Origin: Spirochaetales bacterium
Lineage (GTDB): Bacteria > Spirochaetota > Spirochaetia > SZUA-6 > DRHE01
Assembly (NCBI GenBank): GCA_011049745.1
Contig: DRHE01000331.1
Span: forward strand, 1-11,801
DNA length: 11,801 nt
Direction: 5' to 3'
This document shows positions 1-6,453 of this stretch, piece by piece. The notes below the pieces were generated by a model that saw nothing but the letters and a program-made list of their open reading frames with translations, searched no databases and was not told the origin of the DNA. A program made the position numbers and the translations under genes. Within the stretch, counting starts at the first letter, position 1, and each line of letters opens with the position of its first letter.

Positions 1-50
1 CCAGGCTGCAAATTGCTTTTTTAGAACTTTTATTATAGAATAGTAATATT

Positions 51-1058
51 ATGAAAAGAAATAACAATATTTTACTGGTCATGCTTTTTATTTTCCTGGT
101 TCTTTCTTTCGGAAGCTTATCGGCTGAGGAGGCCGGGCCTGCTGCAGCGGTAATAATATACAATGAGGGAGAAGACTTTGAGATTATAGATTCCGGGGGG
201 GTTCCGGTGGCGGTCCTGGATATTATCGGCCATGAGCTCTATGAAGGGGATGTGGTAATTACTTATGATGACACCTTTCTGGAACTTCAAGTTATGTCCT
301 CACCCAATATAATAAAGATTGCTGAAAACACTGATTTCCAGCTGAAAATTATGGAAGAGAGGAAAGTTTCAAATTTTAAGATGCTATACGGAAGTGTACG
401 GGCTAAAGTGACAAAGCTGGGTAAGGATGAGCGTTTCCGAATTCAGGGCAGCTCAGCGGTAGCCGGGGTTCGGGGAACCGACTTCGGTATAAATGTAATT
501 GTTCCCCAGACAGGCGACACCACCGAGGCGGTAACCCAGGTTTACTGTTTTGAAGGTGAGGTTGAGGTTCAGCCCCAGGTGGAGATCGCGGGGAAAGCCA
601 TTGAAGAGAGTGTTGTTATTACGGCTGGCACCATGGTTTCAGTATCTCCGATAGAGCCGGAAAAGGCGCTGGAAATAATTCCGATTGCTGATTGGATAAA
701 AAACTACTGGCAGGAGAATCCCTTTAAAGGCACGCCCTTTTTTCAGGAAGAAACTGAAGTTGTGCAGGCGCCGCCTTTGCAGTTGGATTTGATGATTGCC
801 GAACTGGAGAAGAAGCGTAAGGGGGCAATGATTGCCGGCGGGCTTTTCCTTTCACTGGGCATGCTTCTGGATGCGGCGGGCGGCTGGTCTATATACTACA
901 GCGCCAATGAAAGCGGCTTGAGTAATCCGGCCGATTGGGAGAGCGGAGGAAAGGCCATGCTTGTTTCAGGTACTTTTTTTCTTACCAGCTCAATTTTTAC
1001 TTTTATCATCGCGGCAAAGCATAAAGCGGAAATCAGGGAACTAAAGGCCGGCCTATAG
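51..1058 (+). CDS. Secreted FecR-domain protein with C-terminal membrane hairpin
   Basis: Residues 1-25 form a signal peptide (MKR, hydrophobic core 7-20, likely cleavage after LSA at 25). A FecR-type beta-rich domain spans about 60-200; the family hallmark VRGTDF is at 140-145, followed by a GEVEV strand at 169-173. FecR domains are known as periplasmic ligand- or signal-sensing modules, but many spirochaetal copies have no sigma factor partner, and none is seen here. The C-terminus carries two Gly-rich hydrophobic segments (about 258-282 and 302-322) separated by an acidic, polar loop, so the protein is probably membrane-attached. A charged stretch (EKKRK, 252-256) precedes the first segment. 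The ATG at 51 starts the signal peptide directly; no clear Shine-Dalgarno is visible upstream. The gene is alone on its strand and converges with the minus operon. The FecR call is firm; the ligand and role are unknown. Confidence 0.85.
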   Translation: MKRNNNILLVMLFIFLVLSFGSLSAEEAGPAAAVIIYNEGEDFEIIDSGGVPVAVLDIIGHELYEGDVVITYDDTFLELQVMSSPNIIKIAENTDFQLKIMEERKVSNFKMLYGSVRAKVTKLGKDERFRIQGSSAVAGVRGTDFGINVIVPQTGDTTEAVTQVYCFEGEVEVQPQVEIAGKAIEESVVITAGTMVSVSPIEPEKALEIIPIADWIKNYWQENPFKGTPFFQEETEVVQAPPLQLDLMIAELEKKRKGAMIAGGLFLSLGMLLDAAGGWSIYYSANESGLSNPADWESGGKAMLVSGTFFLTSSIFTFIIAAKHKAEIRELKAGL

Positions 1059-1096
1059 AGGCAGGCTTAAGCCCGGATAATCAGACCCGACCGCAG

Positions 1097-2539
1097 TTAA
1101 TACTCAATCGGTATCATATCCAGCCGCTCAATTTTGAATATTACCCAGTCGCCCCGGTGATTTTTCAAGAATACGCGTTCCTTTACCTCAAAGCTGAGTG
1201 GAGCGAACCTTGCGCGTGGAACCGGTGCGGCAGCCGGTTCCTGGGTTTGCTCTTCTCCCTGAGGAGCAGGCAGCCATTTCTTATAGGTGGCAGTAAATAC
1301 CGGCAGAACTCCCTCAGCTTCCTGGAGCAGGTGTAAATCCGTTACCCCGAAAATACTTTGCGGCGGGGTTAGTTCGGGGCTCCCCTGGCGCTGCCACTCA
1401 TCCGCCGGAAGAATGTTGGAACGTCCCTCATACCCTTGAGTAACCCGGGAAAGCACATAAAGCTGCATCACTTCTTTAATCTCAGCCTTACCCGCCTTAT
1501 CTATAACACAGTCCTGCATTAACATATGGTCAAGGGAGTTCATGGAGAGATAGAAAGCCTCCACAACCTGTGCGGGAGAAAACCCCTTTGTTTTCCTTGG
1601 TGCGAGTACATTGCTCAGTATTGAGCTTAAAAATATGGAAACTAGAATCACTGCAGAAAGTATAAGGGTGGCTGTTTTCCAGTTGCGATGCCAGAAGATT
1701 TTCCTTCTATAGCTGTCAGCAGCTTTTTTTTCTTTGATCTTCTTTAAGCGGGCGGCTTCTTCAATCCGGGCAATGTCTATTTGCCGGAAGATATTTCCCC
1801 TGATCCAGAAGGAGAGCTTTTCCTGCCAGAGCTCAAGGTGCGGATAGTCTGTCCTCTTTTTATAATTGTCGCCCCTGCCCAGAGCGTTCATGATAATATC
1901 AGAAACCTCAGGCTTAATTTGTGGCACTGAAAGCTCAGGCGGAAGAATGGTTAACAGCTTCATTTTACTGTGAAGGATTTCCTCATCTTCACCGGTAAAG
2001 GGAAAGCTGCCGGTTGTAATACGGTAGAGTAGTGAGCCCAGGGAAAATGATAATCTCTTTTCGCCGCTTAACCCGGGCTGGTTGATCAGACCATGAACAC
2101 GGATCCGTTTTTCAAGGACCTGGGAGTTGCCGAGAACTTTTACCACTTCAGGAGGCAGAAAGAAGACTCCGCCCTCCTGTGGGAAGAAAACAGTATCGAG
2201 CTGCAGGTCGAATAGTGGATAACCTCTTTTTTTGAGCAGCAGCAACGCTGAAACCAGTTCTCTGATATATGGCAAAGCTGTTTTCGCATTCAAAGTAATA
2301 ATATTCAGCAGGGATTTGCCCTGATCAAGGAAGGGGCCGTAAAGATAGGTCTCTTCTTTAATCCGGGTAAAACCGGTGATCTTCCATTCCTGAAATCTCT
2401 CTTCTTTTACCAGCCAGCCCGGTTTGTTGCGCAATGCGGTCAACTGGGTCAGGGCAAAGCTGCTCTCCTTGATGCCGGTGGGAATGCCGAAGTAAGGACT
2501 TTTTTCTATTACTATTTTTTCCGGTATATTTGCTGTCAA
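1097..2539 (-). CDS. Membrane-anchored protein-kinase-like (pseudokinase) protein with extracytoplasmic C-terminal domain
   Basis: The first ~245 residues resemble the C-lobe layout of a bacterial Ser/Thr kinase. FDLQLDTVFF (110-119) sits where HRDLKPDNIL is expected and keeps D111, but Lys is Gln and the metal-binding Asn is Thr. No DFG is visible; FLPPE (127-131) could stand for the APE region. FSLGSLLYRITTGSFPF (165-181) matches the DxxSLGxxLYxLLTGxxPF helix but lacks its Asp. A charged juxtamembrane helix (255-283) leads to one membrane segment (about 288-311). The outer domain starts PAQVVEAFYLSMNSLD (322-337), reminiscent of NTF2-like folds. Catalysis is therefore unlikely; a binding or signalling role is inferred. 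It starts at TTG: AAGGAT lies 7 nt upstream, and there is no other Met before residue 193. It is the last gene of the minus operon, 18 bp after the AMMECR1 gene. The kinase-like assignment rests on motif reading and is moderate. Confidence 0.6.
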   Translation of the reverse strand: MTANIPEKIVIEKSPYFGIPTGIKESSFALTQLTALRNKPGWLVKEERFQEWKITGFTRIKEETYLYGPFLDQGKSLLNIITLNAKTALPYIRELVSALLLLKKRGYPLFDLQLDTVFFPQEGGVFFLPPEVVKVLGNSQVLEKRIRVHGLINQPGLSGEKRLSFSLGSLLYRITTGSFPFTGEDEEILHSKMKLLTILPPELSVPQIKPEVSDIIMNALGRGDNYKKRTDYPHLELWQEKLSFWIRGNIFRQIDIARIEEAARLKKIKEKKAADSYRRKIFWHRNWKTATLILSAVILVSIFLSSILSNVLAPRKTKGFSPAQVVEAFYLSMNSLDHMLMQDCVIDKAGKAEIKEVMQLYVLSRVTQGYEGRSNILPADEWQRQGSPELTPPQSIFGVTDLHLLQEAEGVLPVFTATYKKWLPAPQGEEQTQEPAAAPVPRARFAPLSFEVKERVFLKNHRGDWVIFKIERLDMIPIEY

Positions 2540-2546
2540 TTTAATT

Positions 2547-2552
2547 ATCCTT
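2547..2552 (-). promoter_or_regulatory. Ribosome binding site supporting TTG start of pseudokinase gene
   Basis: AAGGAT on the minus strand lies 7 nt before the TTG at 2539. It is the only good start signal for this frame, so it decides the start codon. Confidence 0.6.
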
Positions 2553-2557
2553 ATAGA

Positions 2558-3118
2558 TTAAAGGTTAAAGTCCCGCTCATTAAATACTATGGCGCTGAAA
2601 ATTTCAATTTCCGTGTCTCTGCTCTTCCAGCAGTCGCCGGGTAGACCCGCTTTTTGACAGGTGTGGGTCAGGAGGGTCCGGCGATCCCAGCCATATTCTA
2701 CAGCCACCTGGGGCAGGAGCAGACCGGAATAATTACCCTGTTTGAGCATTATACCGTGGGTTCCTGTCTTGATTTCATTCAGATCGTGGATTCTCTTCAG
2801 AGGAGAGAGCGCGGAAATCTCGATTTCCAGGGAGCCAAGTTCGTCCGTTTTTACTGGTGAAAAACGGGGATCGGAAAAAGCGCTGGCCCGGGCAACTTCA
2901 ATCACAGTGTTAAAAAGGGGATCAAAAGCCTCAATATGGCCGATGCAGCCGCGTAGTTTTCCTGCTTTGTGCAGAGTTACAAAAGCGCCGCATTTTTCTC
3001 TTAAAAGTGGAGTGGGATCGGGATATTTGGGCTTCGTTTTAGCCAGTTTGGCCCGGATAGCTTCCCGTGCTGTCTTAAGAAGAAGTATTTTTTCCTCATC
3101 ATTCAAAAAGAAATCCAC
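2558..3118 (-). CDS. AmmeMemoRadiSam system protein A (AMMECR1 domain)
   Basis: This is a full-length AMMECR1-family protein. The invariant LRGCIG motif is at residues 55-60, preceded by GAFVTL (44-49) and followed by DPRFSPV (83-89), EIEISALSP (98-106) and the C-terminal LLLPQVAVEYGWD...LL...CQKAGLP...CW block (133-164). AMMECR1 proteins are cytoplasmic and of unknown biochemical function; in bacteria they commonly occur with a Memo-family protein and a radical SAM enzyme. The Memo gene lies 64 bp upstream in the same direction, which supports the assignment. It starts at GTG: AGGATAGG (3127-3134) is 8 nt upstream, an in-frame TAA sits two codons before the GTG, and the only other Met is deep in the protein. 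Family membership is very secure; the molecular role is not known. Confidence 0.93.
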   Translation of the reverse strand: MDFFLNDEEKILLLKTAREAIRAKLAKTKPKYPDPTPLLREKCGAFVTLHKAGKLRGCIGHIEAFDPLFNTVIEVARASAFSDPRFSPVKTDELGSLEIEISALSPLKRIHDLNEIKTGTHGIMLKQGNYSGLLLPQVAVEYGWDRRTLLTHTCQKAGLPGDCWKSRDTEIEIFSAIVFNERDFNL

Positions 3119-3182
3119 TGTTTAAGCCTATCCTAATTTAATATAGAGTCTGATTAGTGCTGGTGTTATTGCTATGACAGCC

Positions 3183-4046
3183 TTAGCTAACCGCAATAGC
3201 AGCATAGTGTATACTATTTTCACGTGATTTGGCAACCTGGGAAGTGCTTTTCTCCATAAGTAACTCTACTTTACTGCCAAAGAAACTTTTTAAGGAAAGA
3301 AGAGCGGCAATTCCTCCGGCTCCGCAGGTGGTTACCTCTTTTCTGGCGGCACCCTCCAGGATACCCTGCCAATCTTTCCGTTTTATCAGATCCAGGGCAA
3401 AATTCGGCTCAGGAGCTGGCCTGTCGCTGCTGCTGTCCGAGGTGATATTAGCCGTAACAATAAAAAGAGTGGAGCATATCCTTTTTTCGAAAGTGAGCTT
3501 AAGAGCGTTAGCGAGCAATTTTACAATATCCATTTTCTGAGAGGCCATCAGCACAGGAACAATATCCGCCCGGGGAAAGAGGGTTTGAATAAAGGGCAGT
3601 TGTATTTCCAGGCAATGTTCTTCCAGGTGGGGGATGTCATTACAATATATTCTGGTGCTGCAGCTAAGCAGCTCATCTACCAGATCCATATTTACCGGAA
3701 TAGTGCCCAGTGGTGTCTGAAAAAATTGTGATTCCGGCAGGACAATCTGGTCAAAATGATCCCGGTGCTGTGGGCCGATAATGACTGCTGTTTTTACCTT
3801 TCGTCTGGCCGCGGCCTTGAAAGCACAGGCGGCTACATCGCCTGCATATTGCAGGGCGGCATGAGGGGAAATAATTAGCCCGGCTTCAGCCGGCGCATTC
3901 GGCGCTTTTTCCAGCAGCTGCTCTATCTTCAACTTCAGATCCTCTGCAGCAGCAGGATAGAAGAGACCCTCTACTATTGGAGCCCGGATTTTTATCTTTT
4001 CTTTGGATTTCAGCACCATATCTAAAATTATGTTGATCGGCCGCAA
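3183..4046 (-). CDS. AmmeMemoRadiSam system protein B (Memo family)
   Basis: This is a Memo-family protein related to LigB-type dioxygenases. Family blocks are RAPIVEGLFYP (21-31), SPHAALQYAG (60-69), GPQH (91-94), TPLGTIPVN (111-119), EEHCLEIQLPFIQ (142-154) and TCGAGGIAALL (240-250). H62, H94 and C241 align with the metal-ligand residues reported for human MEMO1 (His49, His81, Cys244). The usual SSDxSH segment is replaced by TANITS (198-203), so a conserved Asp and His are missing. The function of bacterial members is not established. The start is uncertain: the longest frame begins at a TTG (4046) with no Shine-Dalgarno, and an ATG at 4019 (giving 278 aa) is equally or more plausible and fits the usual family N-terminus. 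It lies 32 bp after the NFACT gene and 64 bp before its AMMECR1 partner. No radical SAM gene is in the window. Confidence 0.9.
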   Translation of the reverse strand: MRPINIILDMVLKSKEKIKIRAPIVEGLFYPAAAEDLKLKIEQLLEKAPNAPAEAGLIISPHAALQYAGDVAACAFKAAARRKVKTAVIIGPQHRDHFDQIVLPESQFFQTPLGTIPVNMDLVDELLSCSTRIYCNDIPHLEEHCLEIQLPFIQTLFPRADIVPVLMASQKMDIVKLLANALKLTFEKRICSTLFIVTANITSDSSSDRPAPEPNFALDLIKRKDWQGILEGAARKEVTTCGAGGIAALLSLKSFFGSKVELLMEKSTSQVAKSRENSIHYAAIAVS

Positions 4047-4078
4047 TAAATCAATAGAAAATTCTGCTATAGATACTA

Positions 4079-5515
4079 TTAATAAGTCAAATCTGAGCCC
4101 TTAAGCCTCTCCAGGCGTGCTTGATCGAGTTTCACAAAAAGGTTCTTCTCTTGAGTGGGTATAACCAATCCGATTCTGTCATGCTTTACCCTTCTTAAGT
4201 ATTTAACTTTGGTATAATAAACATCGCCGCTGCCTGATTTCCTGCCTTTACTGTAAAAAAGAGCCAGGTTTGCGCCGTCGAGCAGAGTTTCCAGGGGCAG
4301 GCTCTTGCCGGCACGGCTCTTGATAAAAACATAGGCGCCCGGATAATCACGCAGGTGAAGCCAGTAATCATTTCCCCTGACAAATTTACGCAGCAAAGTA
4401 TCATTCTCCTGCGCAGTGCGACCCACTAATATCCGGAAACCTGCAGAATAGTAGGTCAGGCCGGGTACGGATAGTACTTTGTCTTGCTTCCTCTGCTGTT
4501 TTGGGCGTATTGGGAAAAGCATCTTAAGCTTTTCCGGTGATTCCTGGTTGACGGCCAGCAGCCGCTTTTTTTCGATCTCTTTTAATGACTGCTTCAGTTC
4601 ATTAATTTCCTGTTCAACTCTCAGGTTGCCCCTTTTAGCTTTACGGAATTTTTCATAATACCATTCCGCATTCTGGGCCGGGGTCAGGGTGGGGTTAAGT
4701 TCTATCTCAATTTCCCTCTCCGGGTCCTCAAAAGAGAGGGTGTGCAGCCATTTGCTGCCCTTTCTTAAGGCATGCAGATTAGAGGTGATAAGATCTCCCT
4801 GGATCTTAAATTGTTCGAAGCGTTCATATTCCTCCTTTTTTCTTGCCAGCCGTTCGATGGATGCTAAAAGCCGGTTTTCCCTGTCCTGCAGAGCCTGAGC
4901 AATGGCATCCTTAAGCTCTCTTAACTGCTGATCCCGAGCCAGGGCAAAGTAAAAAGCCTCGATTTTCTCATTAAAAGTGCCTGCTCCCGGAAGCGGGCGA
5001 ATTGAATACTCCTTTTTTGGTCTTCTCTCTTTCAGCTCTTCTGCAGGATTATAATAACCGCCGGTAATCTCTCCCTTTCCGGGCCGGCGGAAAAAACAGT
5101 CAAGTATAAGGTTGTTAATGTCAGTAACGATTACATTGGCGGCTCCGCCCCAGAGCCTGATCCAGAGCAGGTACTGCCGCTCGCCCTGCTCGCTTGGCGA
5201 GCCTTTAGTTATTGAGAATTTAACTATTCTCTCAGCCCCTACCTGACTGCACTCTTTCACTTTACCACATTTCAGATGGGCTCTTAGAAAAGCGGCAAAG
5301 CGGGGTAGTGTGCGGGGGTTGCTCAATTTTTTCTCCAGCAGATGGAGCCGGCAGTTGCGATTGTCAAGAGAGATGAAGAGTTTGAATTTATCACTGCGGT
5401 TATACAACTCGAATACCAGGGAATGGTGATCGGGCTGGTGGAACTCTCTTAAAAAACTACCCTCTATGGGGATCTCTGCCAGAATTTCATTGATCTCCAG
5501 CCAGTTAAGAGACAA
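4079..5515 (-). CDS. NFACT-family RNA-binding protein (RqcH/Rqc2-like, FbpA-like)
   Basis: Homologues bind peptidyl-tRNA-obstructed 50S subunits and recruit Ala-tRNA to add C-terminal tails to stalled nascent chains; older annotations call them fibronectin-binding proteins. Here the NFACT-N domain covers about 1-165 (FLRAHLKCGKV 76-86, ERIVKF 95-100, WGGAANVIVTD 122-132). Coiled-coil helices run about 195-235 and 290-320, with TPAQNAEWYYEKFRKAK (278-294) between them. The NFACT-R domain is about 350-465 (GFRILVGRTAQENDTLL 359-375, DYWLHLRDYPGAY 383-395). The usual Asp-Arg pair of NFACT-N is Glu95-Arg96. At 478 aa it is shorter than the common ~560-590, and the helix-hairpin-helix section between NFACT-N and the coiled coil appears absent. 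It starts at TTG with GGGAGG 10 nt upstream, inside the end of the macrodomain gene, suggesting coupled translation. Confidence 0.88.
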   Translation of the reverse strand: MSLNWLEINEILAEIPIEGSFLREFHQPDHHSLVFELYNRSDKFKLFISLDNRNCRLHLLEKKLSNPRTLPRFAAFLRAHLKCGKVKECSQVGAERIVKFSITKGSPSEQGERQYLLWIRLWGGAANVIVTDINNLILDCFFRRPGKGEITGGYYNPAEELKERRPKKEYSIRPLPGAGTFNEKIEAFYFALARDQQLRELKDAIAQALQDRENRLLASIERLARKKEEYERFEQFKIQGDLITSNLHALRKGSKWLHTLSFEDPEREIEIELNPTLTPAQNAEWYYEKFRKAKRGNLRVEQEINELKQSLKEIEKKRLLAVNQESPEKLKMLFPIRPKQQRKQDKVLSVPGLTYYSAGFRILVGRTAQENDTLLRKFVRGNDYWLHLRDYPGAYVFIKSRAGKSLPLETLLDGANLALFYSKGRKSGSGDVYYTKVKYLRRVKHDRIGLVIPTQEKNLFVKLDQARLERLKGSDLTY

Positions 5516-5521
5516 AAAGCA

Positions 5522-6079
5522 TCAGCCTCCCACCGCCTGGTTAAAAGCATCAGCGCCCTGTGAAGAGAAGAATACAAAGAAGACCTTTTCCAGCTTAGCG
5601 CCTGCAGGCTTTCCTTCTTTAAAATATTCCTTTACCGCGTTATAAGCCACAAGTGCGGCAAGTTCCCGGGGATAGCCGTAAACACCCGTGGAAATAGCGG
5701 GAAAGGCTATTGTTTTCAACTTGAGCTTTTCCGCCTCTTCCAGAGAGCGCCGGTAGCAGCTTGACAGCAGCTTATTTTCTTCGGAATGGCCGCCGTGCCA
5801 CACCGGTCCCACGGTATGAATTACATATTTCGCTTTGAGCCTGCCGCCGCGGGTAGCCACTGCATCTCCGGCAGGCAGCCCTTGAGCATATAAGGTTGAA
5901 CGGATCTGCCGGCACTCTGCCAGTATTGCGGGACCCCCGGCACGGTGGATGGCGCCGTCTACACCGCCGCCGCCCATTAGCGATGAGTTGGCCGCATTTA
6001 CAATTGCCTCCACAGCCATTATGGTAATATCCCCGGTGACAACAACCAGTCTACCTGATAATAACTCTTTTTCCTGCAT
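5522..6079 (-). CDS. Macrodomain protein, likely O-acetyl-ADP-ribose deacetylase / ADP-ribose hydrolase (YmdB/MacroD-like)
   Basis: This is a single-domain macrodomain protein of 185 aa, the usual family length. The ADP-ribose pocket motifs are present: GDIT (16-19), IVNAANSSLMGGGGVDGAI (26-44) with the catalytic-type Asn31 and Asp41, HTVGPVW (88-94) and the phosphate loop PAISTGVYGYP (127-137). MacroD-type members remove acetyl from O-acetyl-ADP-ribose and mono-ADP-ribose from acidic residues of proteins; which substrate applies here cannot be read from sequence. It is a cytoplasmic enzyme. It starts at ATG with AAGGAG (6090-6095) 10 nt upstream, overlapping the stop codon of the preceding membrane protein gene. 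The stop is 6 bp before the NFACT start, so it is tightly embedded in the minus operon. Confidence 0.93.
   Translation of the reverse strand: MQEKELLSGRLVVVTGDITIMAVEAIVNAANSSLMGGGGVDGAIHRAGGPAILAECRQIRSTLYAQGLPAGDAVATRGGRLKAKYVIHTVGPVWHGGHSEENKLLSSCYRRSLEEAEKLKLKTIAFPAISTGVYGYPRELAALVAYNAVKEYFKEGKPAGAKLEKVFFVFFSSQGADAFNQAVGG
5526..5531 (-). promoter_or_regulatory. Ribosome binding site supporting TTG start of NFACT gene
   Basis: GGGAGG on the minus strand lies 10 nt before the TTG at 5515 and within the last codons of the macrodomain gene. An ATG a few bases upstream of the TTG is out of frame. Confidence 0.6.
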
Positions 6080-6093
6080 GGTTTTAAATCTCC

Positions 6094-6453
6094 TTAAAAA
6101 ATGAAGCCGGTAATCAAGGCTGAAAGTATTAATAGAAGGTTCAGTGCCGGCAAAAACCAGGGAGCCTCCTTCTTTTTCCTGAAAATAATCCGCAGCAGAT
6201 TAACCAGTGGAATAGCTGCCAGAGGCAGAATACCGAGCAGGGGATGAGGGAAAAAGGTTCCATTACTCTTTACCAATAACAGGAGACCGGTGACTGCGGT
6301 AATTGGCAGGAAAAGCAGTGAAAAGAGGCGGAAGAGCCGGTCTATTCTTTCGGGTTTAGAGTAACGCCTGATCAGGTATAAAGCCCTTGCCAAAAAGAGA
6401 GTATGAGCGGAAAAAAGAATCAATGCGCTTATGGCATGCAGCAATTTAACCAT
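6094..6453 (-). CDS. Small four-helix membrane protein of unknown function
   Basis: This 119-residue protein is almost entirely hydrophobic. Predicted membrane segments lie at about 5-27, 42-62, 70-90 and 100-118. They are separated by basic linkers RRYSKPERIDRLFR (29-42) and FRKKK (91-95), which by the positive-inside rule face the cytoplasm and put both ends outside. Histidines sit in helix 1 (H6, H17) and at the start of helix 3 (H70). The pattern is loosely like small CopD/DUF2269-type four-helix membrane proteins that may bind haem or copper, but I do not recognise the family and that comparison is weak. The ATG follows the upstream gene's stop directly (TAGATG) with no Shine-Dalgarno, so translation probably depends on termination of the phosphatase gene. 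It is real by its clean fit between neighbours. Confidence 0.75.
   Translation of the reverse strand: MVKLLHAISALILFSAHTLFLARALYLIRRYSKPERIDRLFRLFSLLFLPITAVTGLLLLVKSNGTFFPHPLLGILPLAAIPLVNLLRIIFRKKKEAPWFLPALNLLLILSALITGFIF

Noticed and set aside
1..50. Possible promoter TTGCTT (13-18) with TAGAAT (36-41), which would give a nearly leaderless FecR gene transcript
   Set aside because: The 17-bp spacing is good, but the -35 is weak, the region is AT-rich and the predicted start leaves only a few bases before the ATG; not enough to annotate.
1045..1074. Two 10-bp palindromes (AGGCCGGCCT and GGCTTAAGCC) between convergent genes, considered as a bidirectional terminator
   Set aside because: Neither has a loop-forming stem followed by a T-run on either strand, and the alternative GCCT-ATAG-AGGC stem has only four pairs.
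2742..3125. Open frame of 127 codons on the plus strand opposite the AMMECR1 gene
   Set aside because: It is fully antisense to a clearly conserved gene, its Ser/Arg-rich composition is typical of antisense frames, and it has no ribosome site or recognisable motif.
3119..3182. 64-bp gap between the Memo and AMMECR1 genes as a possible internal promoter or leader
   Set aside because: TATATT is present on the minus strand but no acceptable -35 lies 15-19 bp upstream, and no hairpin or motif was found.
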